From: Oceanispirochaeta sp. M1
GTDB taxonomy: Bacteria > Spirochaetota > Spirochaetia > DSM-2461
DNA: 64,000 nt
NCBI RefSeq assembly: GCF_003346715.1
Contig: NZ_QQPQ01000003.1
Location: 1 to 64,000 of the forward strand
Direction: 5' to 3'
Shown: one piece after another, positions 27,493-37,895 of the stretch
Numbering within the stretch: position 1 is the stretch's first letter
Layout of the letters: each line of letters opens with the position of its first letter
Made by a program: the position numbers and the translations under genes
The notes under the pieces: model-generated
The model's input: only the letters and a program-made list of their open reading frames with translations
The model's database searches: none
Told to the model about the DNA's origin: nothing

Positions 27493-28605
27493 ATGATAGA
27501 CATACAAATTCTGCCCGTAGAAAACGGAAAACAGCTGAAAGAGTTTATCAGTCTCCCACCCTCTATCTATAGAGATGATCCTCTATGGGTTCCACCCCTG
27601 CGCCTCCTGGAGAGGATGGACTATAAAGATAATGCTGTCTTGAAACGTTCCGATCACAGGATGTTTCTTGCCTATAAGGACGGAGAGGCAGTCGGGCGGA
27701 TAGTTGCCTATATTGATCCCCATTATAATGATTATTACAGTTCAAAATGCGGCATGATCGGTGCCTTTGAATGTATTGATGACAATGACGCCAGCGGGCT
27801 TCTTTTTAAAACGGCGGAATCCTGGTTCTGCAAAAAAGGTATGACTGAGGTTCTGGGGCCTATAAATCCCATAGCAGAGTCCTGGGGCTTTCTTCTTGAA
27901 GGCAATACTGCTCCTGTATTTATGTCTCCCCACAACCCCCTGTACTACAACAGGATGATTGAAAGCGCTGGATTCACTAAAGCCAGGGATCTTCTTGTCT
28001 ATGAAGCCCATAGCGGAAAGGGATATGAAATCCCTGAACGCTTCAGGAGGTTTTCTGAAACAATGCTGAAGAGAAAACCGAATCTGACAATCAGAAATAT
28101 TGATCGGAAAAACCTTCGGCAGGAATCTATTTATATTCTGAATATCTTAAACAGAGCAGTTGCCGGAAACTGGGGGTATGTACCTGTTGAAGAAGATGAG
28201 ATGAAAGACATCGTTTTGAAACTGAAATTCATCCTGGATGAGAAGGCTGTCTGTTTTGTGGAAGATGAGGGTGTACCCGTAGCCGTAGCTCTGGGTTTTC
28301 CTGATATCAATGTTTTATTAAAAAAAATAAAAGGAAGCCTTAGTCCGCGAACCCTCTTTGTACTGCTCCGGGACATGAAAAAAATAAGGGATTACAGACT
28401 ATGGGGACTGGCAGTCCTGCCGGAGTATCACGGTCAGGGTCTTGATGTACTTCTTTATATTTCTCTGTTTCAGGGTCTTCAGCCCAGGGGAATAAGACTT
28501 GAAGCAAATTATATGCTTGAGGATAATTTCCATATTCTCAATGCTCTTGAGAAAATGAATCTACAGCCTATTAAACGCTACCGGGTATATCATAAGAATA
28601 CTTGA
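27493..28605 (+). CDS. GNAT-like N-acetyltransferase family protein
   Basis: About 370 residues, similar in style to the large uncharacterised GNAT proteins of the YghO type. An N-terminal half has PSIYRDDPLWVPPL, DGEAVGRIVAYID and a GPINP-x-ESWGFL block. A second half has a degenerate acetyl-CoA region (VLPEYHGQGLDVLLY). The frame opens at a GTG at 27457, but homologous-looking sequence begins at the ATG at 27493. Neither start has a clear ribosome-binding site. The acceptor is unknown; aminoacyl-lipid or small-molecule acylation are possibilities. It precedes the MoxR gene by about 48 bp. Confidence 0.7.
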   Translation: MIDIQILPVENGKQLKEFISLPPSIYRDDPLWVPPLRLLERMDYKDNAVLKRSDHRMFLAYKDGEAVGRIVAYIDPHYNDYYSSKCGMIGAFECIDDNDASGLLFKTAESWFCKKGMTEVLGPINPIAESWGFLLEGNTAPVFMSPHNPLYYNRMIESAGFTKARDLLVYEAHSGKGYEIPERFRRFSETMLKRKPNLTIRNIDRKNLRQESIYILNILNRAVAGNWGYVPVEEDEMKDIVLKLKFILDEKAVCFVEDEGVPVAVALGFPDINVLLKKIKGSLSPRTLFVLLRDMKKIRDYRLWGLAVLPEYHGQGLDVLLYISLFQGLQPRGIRLEANYMLEDNFHILNALEKMNLQPIKRYRVYHKNT

Positions 28606-28653
28606 TGGCTGAATTATCTCTTCCTATGGGTTTAAAAAAAGGAGCCATTCCGG

Positions 28654-29613
28654 ATGAACCAGTCTGACAAACACTACCTTAAAGCATCAGAACTCATTGC
28701 TTCGATTATAAAAGAGACTGAAAAAGGTTATCTGGGAATGCCTCAGGCTTCTGAAACTGCTGTACTGGCACTTGTAAGTGGTCTGCACCTGCTCATAGAG
28801 GATGTATCCGGTGTGGGAAAGACCACGCTGATTCGCTGTCTGGCCGCTGCATCGGGTCTGGAGCTGGGACGTATACAATTTACCCCTGATCTGCTTCCCG
28901 GAGATATTACCGGTATGATGATATGGGAACCATCCTCCCGGGAATTCCTATACAGAGAGGGTCCATTGCATCATCAGTTTATTCTGGCTGATGAACTCAA
29001 CAGGGCTCCCGCCAGGACACAGTCAGCCCTTCTGGAAGCCATGCAGGAGGATACTGTGACGGTTGACGGTGTTGTCCGTCCACTCCCTTCTCCTTTCTTT
29101 GTTGCTGCTACCCAGAATCCTGCATGGTATGCCGGTACCTATAAGCTTCCGGAATCACAGCTTGACCGTTTTGGTCTCTCCATGACTCCCGGCTTTCCGG
29201 ACAGAGAGACCGAAGTTCGTATCCTTTCGGAATTCAAGGACAAGAAGGCCGTTCACCAGGTCTCAAGAGTCGCTAGTCCCGAAGATATACTTGATTTACG
29301 TTCTCTTATTGCCTCGGTGCATGGGGAAGCAAATATTCTGGACTATGCTGCAGCCCTTGCAGGCATCACAAGGGATGCTGCACTTTTTCAATCGGGTCTG
29401 AGTATCCGTGGTACCCAGCATCTTCTGAGAGCCGCACAGGCACAGGCCGTGATGCAGGGAAGGTCGTTTATCATCCCTGAAGACCTCATGAACATGGCAG
29501 CCTCTGTTATGAGACATCGTCTTCTGTTGACCCCGGAAGAGAGAAGCAGGGGGGTCAGTGTCTCAAAGACAGTTGATGAATTACTGAAACGGGTTCCGGT
29601 TCCGGTAAAATGA
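28654..29613 (+). CDS. MoxR-family AAA+ ATPase
   Basis: Chaperone-like AAA+ ATPase of 319 residues. Walker A is SGVGKTT, Walker B FILADELNRAPARTQSALLEAM, sensor 1 VAATQNP, and a C-terminal lid domain follows. MoxR proteins work with von Willebrand-type or DUF58 partners on assembly or stress functions at the membrane. Here it overlaps the DUF58 gene by 4 nt, followed by a transglutaminase protein, which is the standard three-gene module. A GGAG box precedes the ATG. Confidence 0.92.
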   Translation: MNQSDKHYLKASELIASIIKETEKGYLGMPQASETAVLALVSGLHLLIEDVSGVGKTTLIRCLAAASGLELGRIQFTPDLLPGDITGMMIWEPSSREFLYREGPLHHQFILADELNRAPARTQSALLEAMQEDTVTVDGVVRPLPSPFFVAATQNPAWYAGTYKLPESQLDRFGLSMTPGFPDRETEVRILSEFKDKKAVHQVSRVASPEDILDLRSLIASVHGEANILDYAAALAGITRDAALFQSGLSIRGTQHLLRAAQAQAVMQGRSFIIPEDLMNMAASVMRHRLLLTPEERSRGVSVSKTVDELLKRVPVPVK

Positions 29614-30791
29614 AACTGCCCTTCCGCTTCCATAAAGAGACACTATTCTTCTTTCTGGCTGGATCGGTTCTCTTTTTCCTCTCATCCAGATACTTCGGTG
29701 GGATTTATATCCGTCTCTCCCGCTTCTGGTTCACCTTTTTTGCTGTAGATATTGCTATGCTTCTTATAAACCATCTGACCCTCCGCTATTCCCTGGACTT
29801 TGATCGTGATCATATGAGTAAGGGTGATACCATTATTTATACAATCAGCATACAGAGCGGATCAATTCTACCGGTTCCTTTACTTATGCTTGAACTGTCG
29901 CAGGTTCACCGGGAGGAGAAGCAGGAAGGGAGGCTTCTCCGTTTTTCTCTTAAACCCGGTGAGTCCTGGGTGTACAGCAGAGAAGTTCATGCATCTCTGA
30001 GAGGGGTGTATACAATGGGACTCTCCCGGCTTACGCTGCGTAGTATTTCAGGATTACTCTCTCTTGATATGCCTATCTGGGCAAGAAATTTCTATGTCTA
30101 TCCGAGGATCATTGATATTCCCGAATTATTGACAAAGCACCCGGCCTCTGGAGGAAAGGCAGTCGGTCTTGAGGGGCAGAGCGGTGATGCTCATAATTTT
30201 ATTGGTTTGAGAGAGTACAGGGATGGTGAGGGGCTGAAGCATATCAGCTGGTCCCGTTTTATGCAGACTGGAAAGCCCTATATTAAAACATATTCCTCCA
30301 TGGGCGGATCGGATATTCACCTCTTTCTGGATAGACGGAGCTCAGGCCGTTCTGCTCTCTGTGATGATACTGTGCTGGAAACATTTCTCTGCCTGATCTA
30401 TTCCGGTTTGAATACCGGACAGAATATGATTCTTCACGGATATCCCGGCTGGGAGGGGAAAAGTATTCAGACACAGCTGGATTTTGATAAACTTTATCAG
30501 AGAACTCTTATGTTTGAATTTGATGCCTTTGATCTTGAGGAACTGAATGATATTCCCTCTCTTGAATCTGTTTACATCATAAGTGGTATGCCTGATTTTA
30601 CTTTGCTGGATGAGAACAGCCGTTATTCTGATCTGGGGCACCTGATCTGTGTCAGTCTCTCTTTCTCTGCCCTGGAAAATGACCGTTATCGATCTGTAAT
30701 ACTACGCAGAAAGCAGCAGGGTGCGGTTATTTCAGATATCCCATGGGATGATACAATTGAGGATGAGCTTCTATGCCAGGTCTATTCCTGA
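29610..30791 (+). CDS. DUF58 domain membrane protein
   Basis: 393-residue protein with two N-terminal membrane spans (about 10-55), a beta-rich segment (about 60-170), and a DUF58 core whose signature GLREYRDGEGLKHISWSRF is intact (about 195-215). DUF58 proteins are the usual partners of MoxR ATPases and carry a von Willebrand-like fold in the C-terminal half. The metal-site motif of that fold is only partly recognisable (LFLDRRSSGR). It overlaps its neighbours at both ends, which indicates tight co-expression. Confidence 0.85.
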   Translation: MKLPFRFHKETLFFFLAGSVLFFLSSRYFGGIYIRLSRFWFTFFAVDIAMLLINHLTLRYSLDFDRDHMSKGDTIIYTISIQSGSILPVPLLMLELSQVHREEKQEGRLLRFSLKPGESWVYSREVHASLRGVYTMGLSRLTLRSISGLLSLDMPIWARNFYVYPRIIDIPELLTKHPASGGKAVGLEGQSGDAHNFIGLREYRDGEGLKHISWSRFMQTGKPYIKTYSSMGGSDIHLFLDRRSSGRSALCDDTVLETFLCLIYSGLNTGQNMILHGYPGWEGKSIQTQLDFDKLYQRTLMFEFDAFDLEELNDIPSLESVYIISGMPDFTLLDENSRYSDLGHLICVSLSFSALENDRYRSVILRRKQQGAVISDIPWDDTIEDELLCQVYS

Positions 30792-32719
30792 TTCCCCTGC
30801 TGGTCTACCTGAGTATCCATCTCTATCTTGATTCCACAGCTCCTCTCTGGTTTCCTCTTCTCATTGAACTCCCTTTGATCCTGACAATCCTTGAGATAAA
30901 ACTCTTCCCCCGGTGGAGAACAGCTCTTTTCCTTCGAACAGCCCGAATTGCGGCATTTACTATTCTGATCACAGGGTTTCTGATGTTTATTCTTATGCTG
31001 CCTGAATCACTCTATCAGGCTTGGCTCCTGCTGCTTGAAGCGGGAAAGGCTACAGGGATGATCTCCTTTGCTTTTGCCTATGCCGGAGGACTTGTGAGTT
31101 CAATCGGCTGTGCATCTCTTCTACGCTGGAAGAATAAGATACAGGCCCTTCTGAATCTCCTGCTTCTCTGTATTATGGTTGTTTTGATTCTGCATCCCCG
31201 CCTGATTATATTTTCAACTTTTATGATTCTTCTCATTATCAAGCTTCTGGTAATTCAAAAGAAGAATCCCCGAACAATGCGTTTACTCTCCATAAGTATC
31301 ACTCTTATTCCTGCAGTAACAGCGGCCTTTCTATTTCCCCTGTTCAATGAGGAGCCCAGGGGCAGCAGAGTTGTGGACAAATTTTCCAGAGGAGTACAGT
31401 CTACTGTCTCAAGAGTATTCCCGGAGCTTCCTCTACTGCTTCAGATTCCAGGTTACGGCTACGGTTATGATCAGGTACGCGAGACAGGAGAAAGACCCTT
31501 TCTAAGTTCTAATGTTGTTTTCACTCTGGACGGGGAGGCGGGTACCGTACTCTATCTCCGCTCAGATGTGTTTTACAACTATATGACGGGAGGCTGGATC
31601 TCTGAAATCCCCGGAACAGGAGAGAGGGAAGCCGAAGTTCCGGATGAGAATATATACAGGAAGATCCGGCTGACAGTTGAAACAGATATTTATACCAGAG
31701 TGCTCCATAACAGCTGGACCAGATATTACCTGCTGGATCATGAATTGATGAGACTTGATTCACAGGGCAGTTTTGAGCTGCCTTCAGGCCTTCCTCTGAG
31801 GAGGGGAGATATGATTACTCTTTATGACAGCTCCGGAAAAGCCCCTGTTCCTGATGAAGAGACACTCAAAAGACAGATTGAAAGATCCACCCTGCTGCCT
31901 GCTGACATGAAAGACAGTTTATCCGGATTGGCAGAGAGCCTGGAAGGAGACAGTTATATACAGAGTCTGAGTAATATTAAGAACTACCTGAGAGAGGACT
32001 TCAAATACACATTGGATACAAAGAGCTCAGAGAATATGGTTCTGAATTTTCTCAATGAGACAAAAGTGGGTTATTGTGTCCATTTTTCAACAACAGCTGC
32101 TCTGCTTGCCAGAACCCTGGGTATTCCTGTACGAATGGCTGAGGGCTTTCTTGTTCAGATTCCCAATGTGGAAGATGGTTATATCTATTCTGCAGGAAGT
32201 TCTCATGGCGTGACGGGGTATTCGGCCCATCAGTGGCCGGAGATCCTAGTTGAGGGGAGGGGGTGGATGCCATGGGAGGTGACTCCCCCTTTTGAGGCAC
32301 TTGGTGATTCTCTGGTTCAGGAGGATTCAATTATAGATGCCTTTACCCGTGAACAGCTTCAGCGTATGGGACTGTTCCGGCAAGGTGATGAAGAACCCCT
32401 GAATGCTTCCGGAAAAGTCCGGGCTGCCGGAATTGCTCTGATTATTCTCTTGTCAGTTATGTGTGCAATCTTTTCTCTTTTCCTGCTGTACAGAGCCTCG
32501 GGGTTGAATGGTGTAATGAAAAGAAAAACCAGAAAGGCATTTAAAAAATATGGAATCTCTTATCCTGAAACAATCGGCTGGGTACAGTGGTTTCGCAATA
32601 TTCAAACCAGTCGGGATAAGAAAAGATGTCTCAACCTGGTTCTGAGGTACTGTTATCACAAGGATAGTCTTGAGAGGGTTGAAAAAAAAGAGCTCCTGAA
32701 ATTACTCAGGAAGCTCTGA
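30773..32719 (+). CDS. Transglutaminase-like membrane protein (TgpA-type)
   Basis: 648 residues: about six N-terminal membrane spans (to about 190), a large extracytoplasmic domain with a papain-like transglutaminase core, and a C-terminal span (about 545-565) with a cytoplasmic tail. The catalytic Cys435 is in VGYCVHFST and His486 in YSAHQWPE. The third position is Glu502 in MPWEVTPP, where most relatives have Asp in a V-D-P-T context. Its role with MoxR and DUF58 is not established; peptide crosslinking or proteolysis outside the membrane is the usual guess. The start overlaps the DUF58 gene by 19 nt. Confidence 0.85.
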   Translation: MPGLFLIPLLVYLSIHLYLDSTAPLWFPLLIELPLILTILEIKLFPRWRTALFLRTARIAAFTILITGFLMFILMLPESLYQAWLLLLEAGKATGMISFAFAYAGGLVSSIGCASLLRWKNKIQALLNLLLLCIMVVLILHPRLIIFSTFMILLIIKLLVIQKKNPRTMRLLSISITLIPAVTAAFLFPLFNEEPRGSRVVDKFSRGVQSTVSRVFPELPLLLQIPGYGYGYDQVRETGERPFLSSNVVFTLDGEAGTVLYLRSDVFYNYMTGGWISEIPGTGEREAEVPDENIYRKIRLTVETDIYTRVLHNSWTRYYLLDHELMRLDSQGSFELPSGLPLRRGDMITLYDSSGKAPVPDEETLKRQIERSTLLPADMKDSLSGLAESLEGDSYIQSLSNIKNYLREDFKYTLDTKSSENMVLNFLNETKVGYCVHFSTTAALLARTLGIPVRMAEGFLVQIPNVEDGYIYSAGSSHGVTGYSAHQWPEILVEGRGWMPWEVTPPFEALGDSLVQEDSIIDAFTREQLQRMGLFRQGDEEPLNASGKVRAAGIALIILLSVMCAIFSLFLLYRASGLNGVMKRKTRKAFKKYGISYPETIGWVQWFRNIQTSRDKKRCLNLVLRYCYHKDSLERVEKKELLKLLRKL

Positions 32720-32726
32720 TTTTATC
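32681..32726 (-). terminator. Terminator for the chemoreceptor gene embedded in the transglutaminase CDS
   Basis: AGAGCTCCTGA (32689-32699) pairs with TCAGG-A-AGCTCT (32706-32717), an 11-bp stem with one bulged A and a 6-nt loop. Read on the minus strand it is followed by eight T (32688-32681). It lies about 30 bp past the stop of the minus-strand chemoreceptor gene, inside the last codons of the convergent transglutaminase gene. A weaker GATTTTAT tail follows on the plus strand. Confidence 0.75.
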
Positions 32727-32747
32727 CGACAGGGGAGGATCTCTCCC

Positions 32748-34850
32748 TTATTCTTCTGTCTTAAAACGGTCAATTTCATTTTTAAGATCTTCACTGTTCG
32801 ATGCAAGATCATTTGATAGTTCCTTAACCATATCCATGGCCTGAACAATCTCATTTGAACCGATTACAGCTTCCTGAATACCCGATAGGACAGTTTTGGA
32901 TACATTCTGGATGGTCTCCATCTCTTTAGAAAGATCGGCCGTTTCGGATTTCATAACATCGGCACTATCTTTAATGCTGATGGTAATTTCATTAAGTCTC
33001 CGGCTGGTACTGCCAATTTCCTGACTTCCCGCCATAAGCTCATCAGTATTGCTGGCAATTTGATTCAGGGCGTCAACAAAATCATCCACAACAGTATTCA
33101 TCTCCACAAATATGGCTGCGGTCTCTTTTGTGTTTTTAACTGTATCATCAACACCATTTCTAATCTCTTTGACTGAGCTGTCAATGATTTTAACAGAACT
33201 GGAAGAGCTTTCCGCAAGTTTTCTAATTTCATCGGCAACGACTGCAAAGCCCCTACCTGAATCTCCGGCATGTGCTGCTTCGATGGCTGCATTCATTGAA
33301 AGAAGATTTATCTGATTTGAAATTCCCCTGATCACTTTAGTCATATCCTCGATGGCCGTCAGACGGCTTACTACATTCTCGTTAAATGAGCTGCTCAGAT
33401 TCTCAAGCTGGGTACTTCCTTTTCTGGAGGTCTCTGTGAGTTGCCCGGCAGCAGCTTTCTTTTCCTGGCTTATACTGGCAACCTGCTTCAATGAGTTCAT
33501 CATCTGTACGATAGAGGCAGAAGTCTCTTCAACAATAGCCGCCTGTTCCTCTCTTATGCTGTCAAATCCTGATACTGAACTGTCAATACTTACAACAGAG
33601 CTCGATGAATTACCGATACTCTTATCCAAACGTTGTATCTGAGTTTCAATTGAGTGCATATTGGCACTGATTTCATTAATGGCTGCTGCGGTCTCTTCAG
33701 TATTAACCAGAAGCTGATCCTTGGTTTCCATAGTCGAGTCGGCAGTTGTTTTAATCCCGGATATCATATTTCTTATAAGGGTAGTGAAATTGTTAAAGTT
33801 TTCTGTGAGTAGTGATAATTCATCATTTCTCACAACCTTTATGCTCTTCGTAAGATCCCCGTCACCTTCGGATATCTCCTGAAGAGATTCAGAGACATTG
33901 CTGATCCTTTTTGCAAAGAGACTGGATACAAAATAAACAAGTGGGGCATTAATAAGGAGTGCAACAAGAATAAAAAGGATAATCTGCAGTTTAAGAGCCT
34001 TAAGGGGACCGTAAATCAGTTTTTCACTGACCATGATGACTGTTTTCCAGGATATGCTGGGTATATCATCATAAAAAACGGTTCTTTTCGCATTGTTAAG
34101 GGTGAAATCCTGATTCCCATCGTAACTATTCATCACAGATTCCATAAAAGCTTTGCCATTGTCATCTTTCATTTCAAGAGCATTTGTTCCTACCATCTCT
34201 GCATCACTGTGCACAACAATTATACCTCGTTCATCCATAAGGGCACTGTTGGTTCCCTCCTTGTGATGAGCCTCAAGGACTTGCAGCAGGTCGCTCAGGT
34301 AGAGGTCCATACCGAGAACACCAATCAGTTTTCCGGTGATACTGTAAATTGGAGCGGCTACTGTGATATTCTGTTCGCCCGTAATGGCATCGGTATAATA
34401 GTCTGTGATAATTGTGTCTTTCTTTTCTGCAGCAGCCTTGTACCAGGGTCTTTTTGTGGCTTTATAGTCATCAGGGGTTGTCCACTCTTCTCCATAGAGG
34501 AAACTGTCGTCAGGGAGACCCAGATAAAAAACATCTACACCGTATCGGCCTTCATCACCCTTCAGATAAATGTTATTACTGTACCCGCCCTGGCGTACAA
34601 GATTTATGGTGCCTTCCTGTTCCATGAAAGCTCTTTTTGCTTCCAGAGCTGCCAGCCTGAGCTGCATCCATGAATCGATGGATTCTGCAATCAGTTCAGT
34701 ATTGAGTTTCATTGTTTCATAAATACTGTCATGAAGTCTCTGCTGTTCCTGAATATAGGTCAGAGTTCCAAAGGCTGAAATAAGTAATACGGCCAGTAGA
34801 CTGAATGAGATGGACATACTGTATTTCATACTGAAATATTTCTTTTTCAT
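32748..34850 (-). CDS. Methyl-accepting chemotaxis protein with dCache sensor
   Basis: Chemoreceptor of 700 residues. An N-terminal membrane span (about 12-32) leads into a periplasmic double-Cache sensor (about 40-285) with the [17 protein letters not shown] block, common in amino-acid or small-organic sensors. A second span (about 290-312), HAMP, and a methylation/signalling coiled coil follow. The hairpin tip is [17 protein letters not shown]. No CheB/CheR pentapeptide is visible at the C-terminus (ends DRFKTEE). The gene is isolated from other chemotaxis genes here. The attractant is unknown. Confidence 0.92.
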   Translation of the reverse strand: MKKKYFSMKYSMSISFSLLAVLLISAFGTLTYIQEQQRLHDSIYETMKLNTELIAESIDSWMQLRLAALEAKRAFMEQEGTINLVRQGGYSNNIYLKGDEGRYGVDVFYLGLPDDSFLYGEEWTTPDDYKATKRPWYKAAAEKKDTIITDYYTDAITGEQNITVAAPIYSITGKLIGVLGMDLYLSDLLQVLEAHHKEGTNSALMDERGIIVVHSDAEMVGTNALEMKDDNGKAFMESVMNSYDGNQDFTLNNAKRTVFYDDIPSISWKTVIMVSEKLIYGPLKALKLQIILFILVALLINAPLVYFVSSLFAKRISNVSESLQEISEGDGDLTKSIKVVRNDELSLLTENFNNFTTLIRNMISGIKTTADSTMETKDQLLVNTEETAAAINEISANMHSIETQIQRLDKSIGNSSSSVVSIDSSVSGFDSIREEQAAIVEETSASIVQMMNSLKQVASISQEKKAAAGQLTETSRKGSTQLENLSSSFNENVVSRLTAIEDMTKVIRGISNQINLLSMNAAIEAAHAGDSGRGFAVVADEIRKLAESSSSSVKIIDSSVKEIRNGVDDTVKNTKETAAIFVEMNTVVDDFVDALNQIASNTDELMAGSQEIGSTSRRLNEITISIKDSADVMKSETADLSKEMETIQNVSKTVLSGIQEAVIGSNEIVQAMDMVKELSNDLASNSEDLKNEIDRFKTEE

Positions 34851-35015
34851 ATTATTTTCCTTGTTTGCTGTTATTAATCAGATTTTTAAATGATTCATTA
34901 TTATATCGATATTTACATATAATATGATATAATCTTCTCCTTAAAAAATGAGGAATATGAATAATTGGAGAGCTAATCTTTTGACAGAAAAGTGAACAGG
35001 GATTAAAATTGAAAG

Positions 35016-36596
35016 ATGGATATTAGAAAAGACAGAGCCATCGCAGGAGGACTGATACTCCTGCTGCTTCTGCTCTACAGCTTCAGTTTGACCCGTTCTC
35101 TGGTCAGTCCTCCTTCAGAATATATGAGCAGAGAGATTCCCATTATTGAAACTGAATACGGCTTTTCCAGGACCGTAAACAGTCATATCCTTACAAGAGT
35201 CTTTCCCTCAGGGGATTCTGCATTGGTTCTGTGTATAGATGGAACTGCCCTGAAAATACTTGAAATTGATATTCAGGGACAGATTCTTAATGAGAAAAGC
35301 TTCAAAATTGATCTCTCCCAGGCCTCTCAGATTGAAATTTCATCATTAAGCCGGAAAACACTGGGAATCGTATATAAAACAGACGCTCTTTATCATGCCG
35401 ATCTGTCTCTGGATGGCGGGACAACTGCTGTTCGAAAAATGGCTGATAACGTTTTGTATTTTAATTCCCATGAAGAGGCTCTGGTATTCGGAAACCATGA
35501 AGGACTTTTTGTCCTGAGCCCTGAGATTACAGATCCTCTCAAGATATTCAGCGGCAGGGTTCTTGATTTCAAGCTCGCCTGTGATGACAGCGGCTGTTAT
35601 ACGGTTATTGTACACGATATGAGTTTTGATACGGTCCGCCTTGAACTGCTCTTCTGTTCTCCAGTTTCCGGTGACTGTGAAGAACGTATGTCTCTGGATG
35701 TATCGGCAAAATATTTCTCCGATCTTCAGGATTTGCGCATTGATGACGGAATCCTTACTGTGCTCTATAAGTATGAAGACGGTCGCAACAGGTCAAACCA
35801 GCTGACTTTTCAGAAAATAAAACTCCCCGAAGGAGGGGTTATATTTGAAGAGAGGGTCTCAGTCCCTCTATATCACAGTAATTACAGGCTTCTCGAAGGC
35901 AGTCAGGATGATTCCCGTTTTATTTATCAGACTGACAGTGTAAATGGTGTCAATCTCGCAATGGGAGTCATCGGGGGGGATGGAGAGTTTTCAAGCCATC
36001 TTATTACCAAGACAAAATCTATGAGTAAACTGGCAGGAAGTTTTATGCTGGGAGAGAAGAGAGCTCTGGTTTTTTCAGATATCAATTATGACAGAAGAGC
36101 TCTGTTTTTTGCTTCTGATGATTCTCAGATGATAAAATCAACAACCCGCTTCAGAACTGTTCCCTTCTGGTATCCTCTGCTGACAACCCTGCTGATATAT
36201 TTGGTATCTCTTTTTTCAGGAAGCCTCTATCTGTTGGCATTGCTCCCCCTGCCTGTGCTCTTCCTTTTTGTGTCAGATCACTATATTTTCCATAAGATGG
36301 AATCACCGGAACTACTGCAGAATTCACTCACTGCAGGCATTCATACAATTGTAAAACTGTTATTGACTTATATGTTTATCTCTTCAACCTTCAATTATAG
36401 TTTTCAGCCTGCTTTTATAGGTGCACATGTGATCATCCTGCCCATTCTGATTCTATTCAGTCTGGCTTCCGCAGGATTATCTATGAGTAAGAGGGGAGTC
36501 GATTTTTATATTTCCTTTGCAGTGTATGACTATCTGTTTTACACCGGGCTCATTACAATGTATCTGACTACTTCAATACTTCTTGGAAAGGTATAG
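35016..36596 (+). CDS. Large membrane protein with beta-rich ectodomain, unknown
   Basis: Not recognised. 526 residues with one N-terminal membrane span (about 10-28), then about 340 residues of mostly beta-strand-like, propeller-style sequence with repeated short hydrophobic strands (about 45-370). Four or five C-terminal membrane spans (about 385-520) follow. The layout resembles a membrane-anchored extracytoplasmic sensor or assembly factor. It is preceded by a TATAAT-rich segment and ends exactly where the convergent PmbA gene ends (stop codons abut at 36596/36597). No operon partner is evident. Confidence 0.65.
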   Translation: MDIRKDRAIAGGLILLLLLLYSFSLTRSLVSPPSEYMSREIPIIETEYGFSRTVNSHILTRVFPSGDSALVLCIDGTALKILEIDIQGQILNEKSFKIDLSQASQIEISSLSRKTLGIVYKTDALYHADLSLDGGTTAVRKMADNVLYFNSHEEALVFGNHEGLFVLSPEITDPLKIFSGRVLDFKLACDDSGCYTVIVHDMSFDTVRLELLFCSPVSGDCEERMSLDVSAKYFSDLQDLRIDDGILTVLYKYEDGRNRSNQLTFQKIKLPEGGVIFEERVSVPLYHSNYRLLEGSQDDSRFIYQTDSVNGVNLAMGVIGGDGEFSSHLITKTKSMSKLAGSFMLGEKRALVFSDINYDRRALFFASDDSQMIKSTTRFRTVPFWYPLLTTLLIYLVSLFSGSLYLLALLPLPVLFLFVSDHYIFHKMESPELLQNSLTAGIHTIVKLLLTYMFISSTFNYSFQPAFIGAHVIILPILILFSLASAGLSMSKRGVDFYISFAVYDYLFYTGLITMYLTTSILLGKV

Positions 36597-37895
36597 TTAC
36601 TCTCCGCTAATTGTACCGCCGGGAAACATCAGATATCTGGGGCCTGAATAGTTTTCAATGTCCAGTCTCTCTTTGGAAAGATACATCTCTTTCTGTACAT
36701 CAAACAGGCATGCCGAGATAGACGCTCCGCTTATGGGAATGCTCTTTTCTCCGTCAAAATAGATGGCCAGACGGATCTCTCCACCGAAGTCTCCCGTCAT
36801 CGGGTCCATCTGGAAGTCGGAAAAAGTCATTATTTCGACATAGGGTTCCTTCTTCCAGTCATCCACAGAATGAGAGCCGCTTTCTACTACAATATTGGGG
36901 ATAAGGCCGCTGGCTTCTTCCTCCATATAATGGGAGTACTGCTGTGAGCCCTGATAACGTAGAAGTTTTCCCTTTTCAAAAAGCTGTATTTTCTTAAGCT
37001 CTACACCGTCCTTATCTATGGGAGATGAGAAGGGTGAGTGAGGCAGTGCGGGATCAAGAATAATGTCCAGAAGATCACCCTTTACATCCTCTCCCTGAAA
37101 GATTTTGCCTTTTTCTCCCCGGGCCGTTCCTTCAAAGATACCCTGTACATTCGAATGTATTCTGTAAAAATCCATCATCTCTCTGACAGCATAATCTCTG
37201 AGTACTATATTCACGGACTCTATCTTGGCTGCGTTACCGGCTTCTGCCCTGAATCTGCACTGCTCTATCTGTGTTCTGCACTCATCTTCTATAAGAGAAG
37301 GGGAATAATCGGCAAAGGAGAACATATTGTATAGTTCAACGCTCTTATCAGCCTTATTCCAGTCGCAGATCAGTTCTATTTCACCCCGGTTCTGTTTATA
37401 ACTGACATCTGTTCCTTTGGAGGAGACAAAATGGAATTCATACTGATTTACAAAAATCTCTGCAGAATTGATTCCGCCTTCTGAATGACTGTCATTTTTG
37501 AAAAGACTCTCTGTTATCTCTGAAAGCACAGGCATAAGATCCCTCTCTGAGAGTCTTCCTGAATTTTCACTGACCTGAGGATTTGCATAGGAGGGAATGG
37601 GATAGTAGGCATTTCTTACAAAGGAGGCCGAATAGATGGCAGTTTTCAGTTTTTCACTGATTTCCTCTTCTGTCATATTGTTGCCGAGAACCACAGTGGC
37701 AGAACCTCTATAATTTTTACAGTCCTCCGAATAATCCTTGAAAACAGTTACTGTAAAGCTGCTCACATCCTTGCTGCGGTTCATATCCAGATCTTTTCTG
37801 ATAAAAAACAGTTCCCTGGATCTGCTTTTCTTTTCAAGAATTGTCCATTCATTTATCTCTGCATTAATAAGCTGTTTCTGAATTGTATTAATCAT
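36597..37895 (-). CDS. pmbA: TldD/PmbA family protein, PmbA (TldE)-like subunit
   Basis: 432-residue non-catalytic partner of the TldD protease. The C-terminal TldD/PmbA fold is recognisable (PMTGDFGGEIRLAIY), but there is no HExxxH metal motif, as expected for the TldE/PmbA subunit. It is co-transcribed with TldD; its ATG shares one nucleotide with the TldD stop (TAATG). In other bacteria the heterodimer forms a protected proteolytic chamber acting on unfolded peptides, such as microcin precursors and the CcdA antitoxin. No modified-peptide gene was found nearby. Confidence 0.85.
   Translation of the reverse strand: MINTIQKQLINAEINEWTILEKKSRSRELFFIRKDLDMNRSKDVSSFTVTVFKDYSEDCKNYRGSATVVLGNNMTEEEISEKLKTAIYSASFVRNAYYPIPSYANPQVSENSGRLSERDLMPVLSEITESLFKNDSHSEGGINSAEIFVNQYEFHFVSSKGTDVSYKQNRGEIELICDWNKADKSVELYNMFSFADYSPSLIEDECRTQIEQCRFRAEAGNAAKIESVNIVLRDYAVREMMDFYRIHSNVQGIFEGTARGEKGKIFQGEDVKGDLLDIILDPALPHSPFSSPIDKDGVELKKIQLFEKGKLLRYQGSQQYSHYMEEEASGLIPNIVVESGSHSVDDWKKEPYVEIMTFSDFQMDPMTGDFGGEIRLAIYFDGEKSIPISGASISACLFDVQKEMYLSKERLDIENYSGPRYLMFPGGTISGE

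Noticed and set aside
36597-37895. Inactivated protease because the HExxxH motif is missing
   Set aside because: PmbA/TldE subunits normally lack the motif; the catalytic site is in the TldD partner, which is intact.
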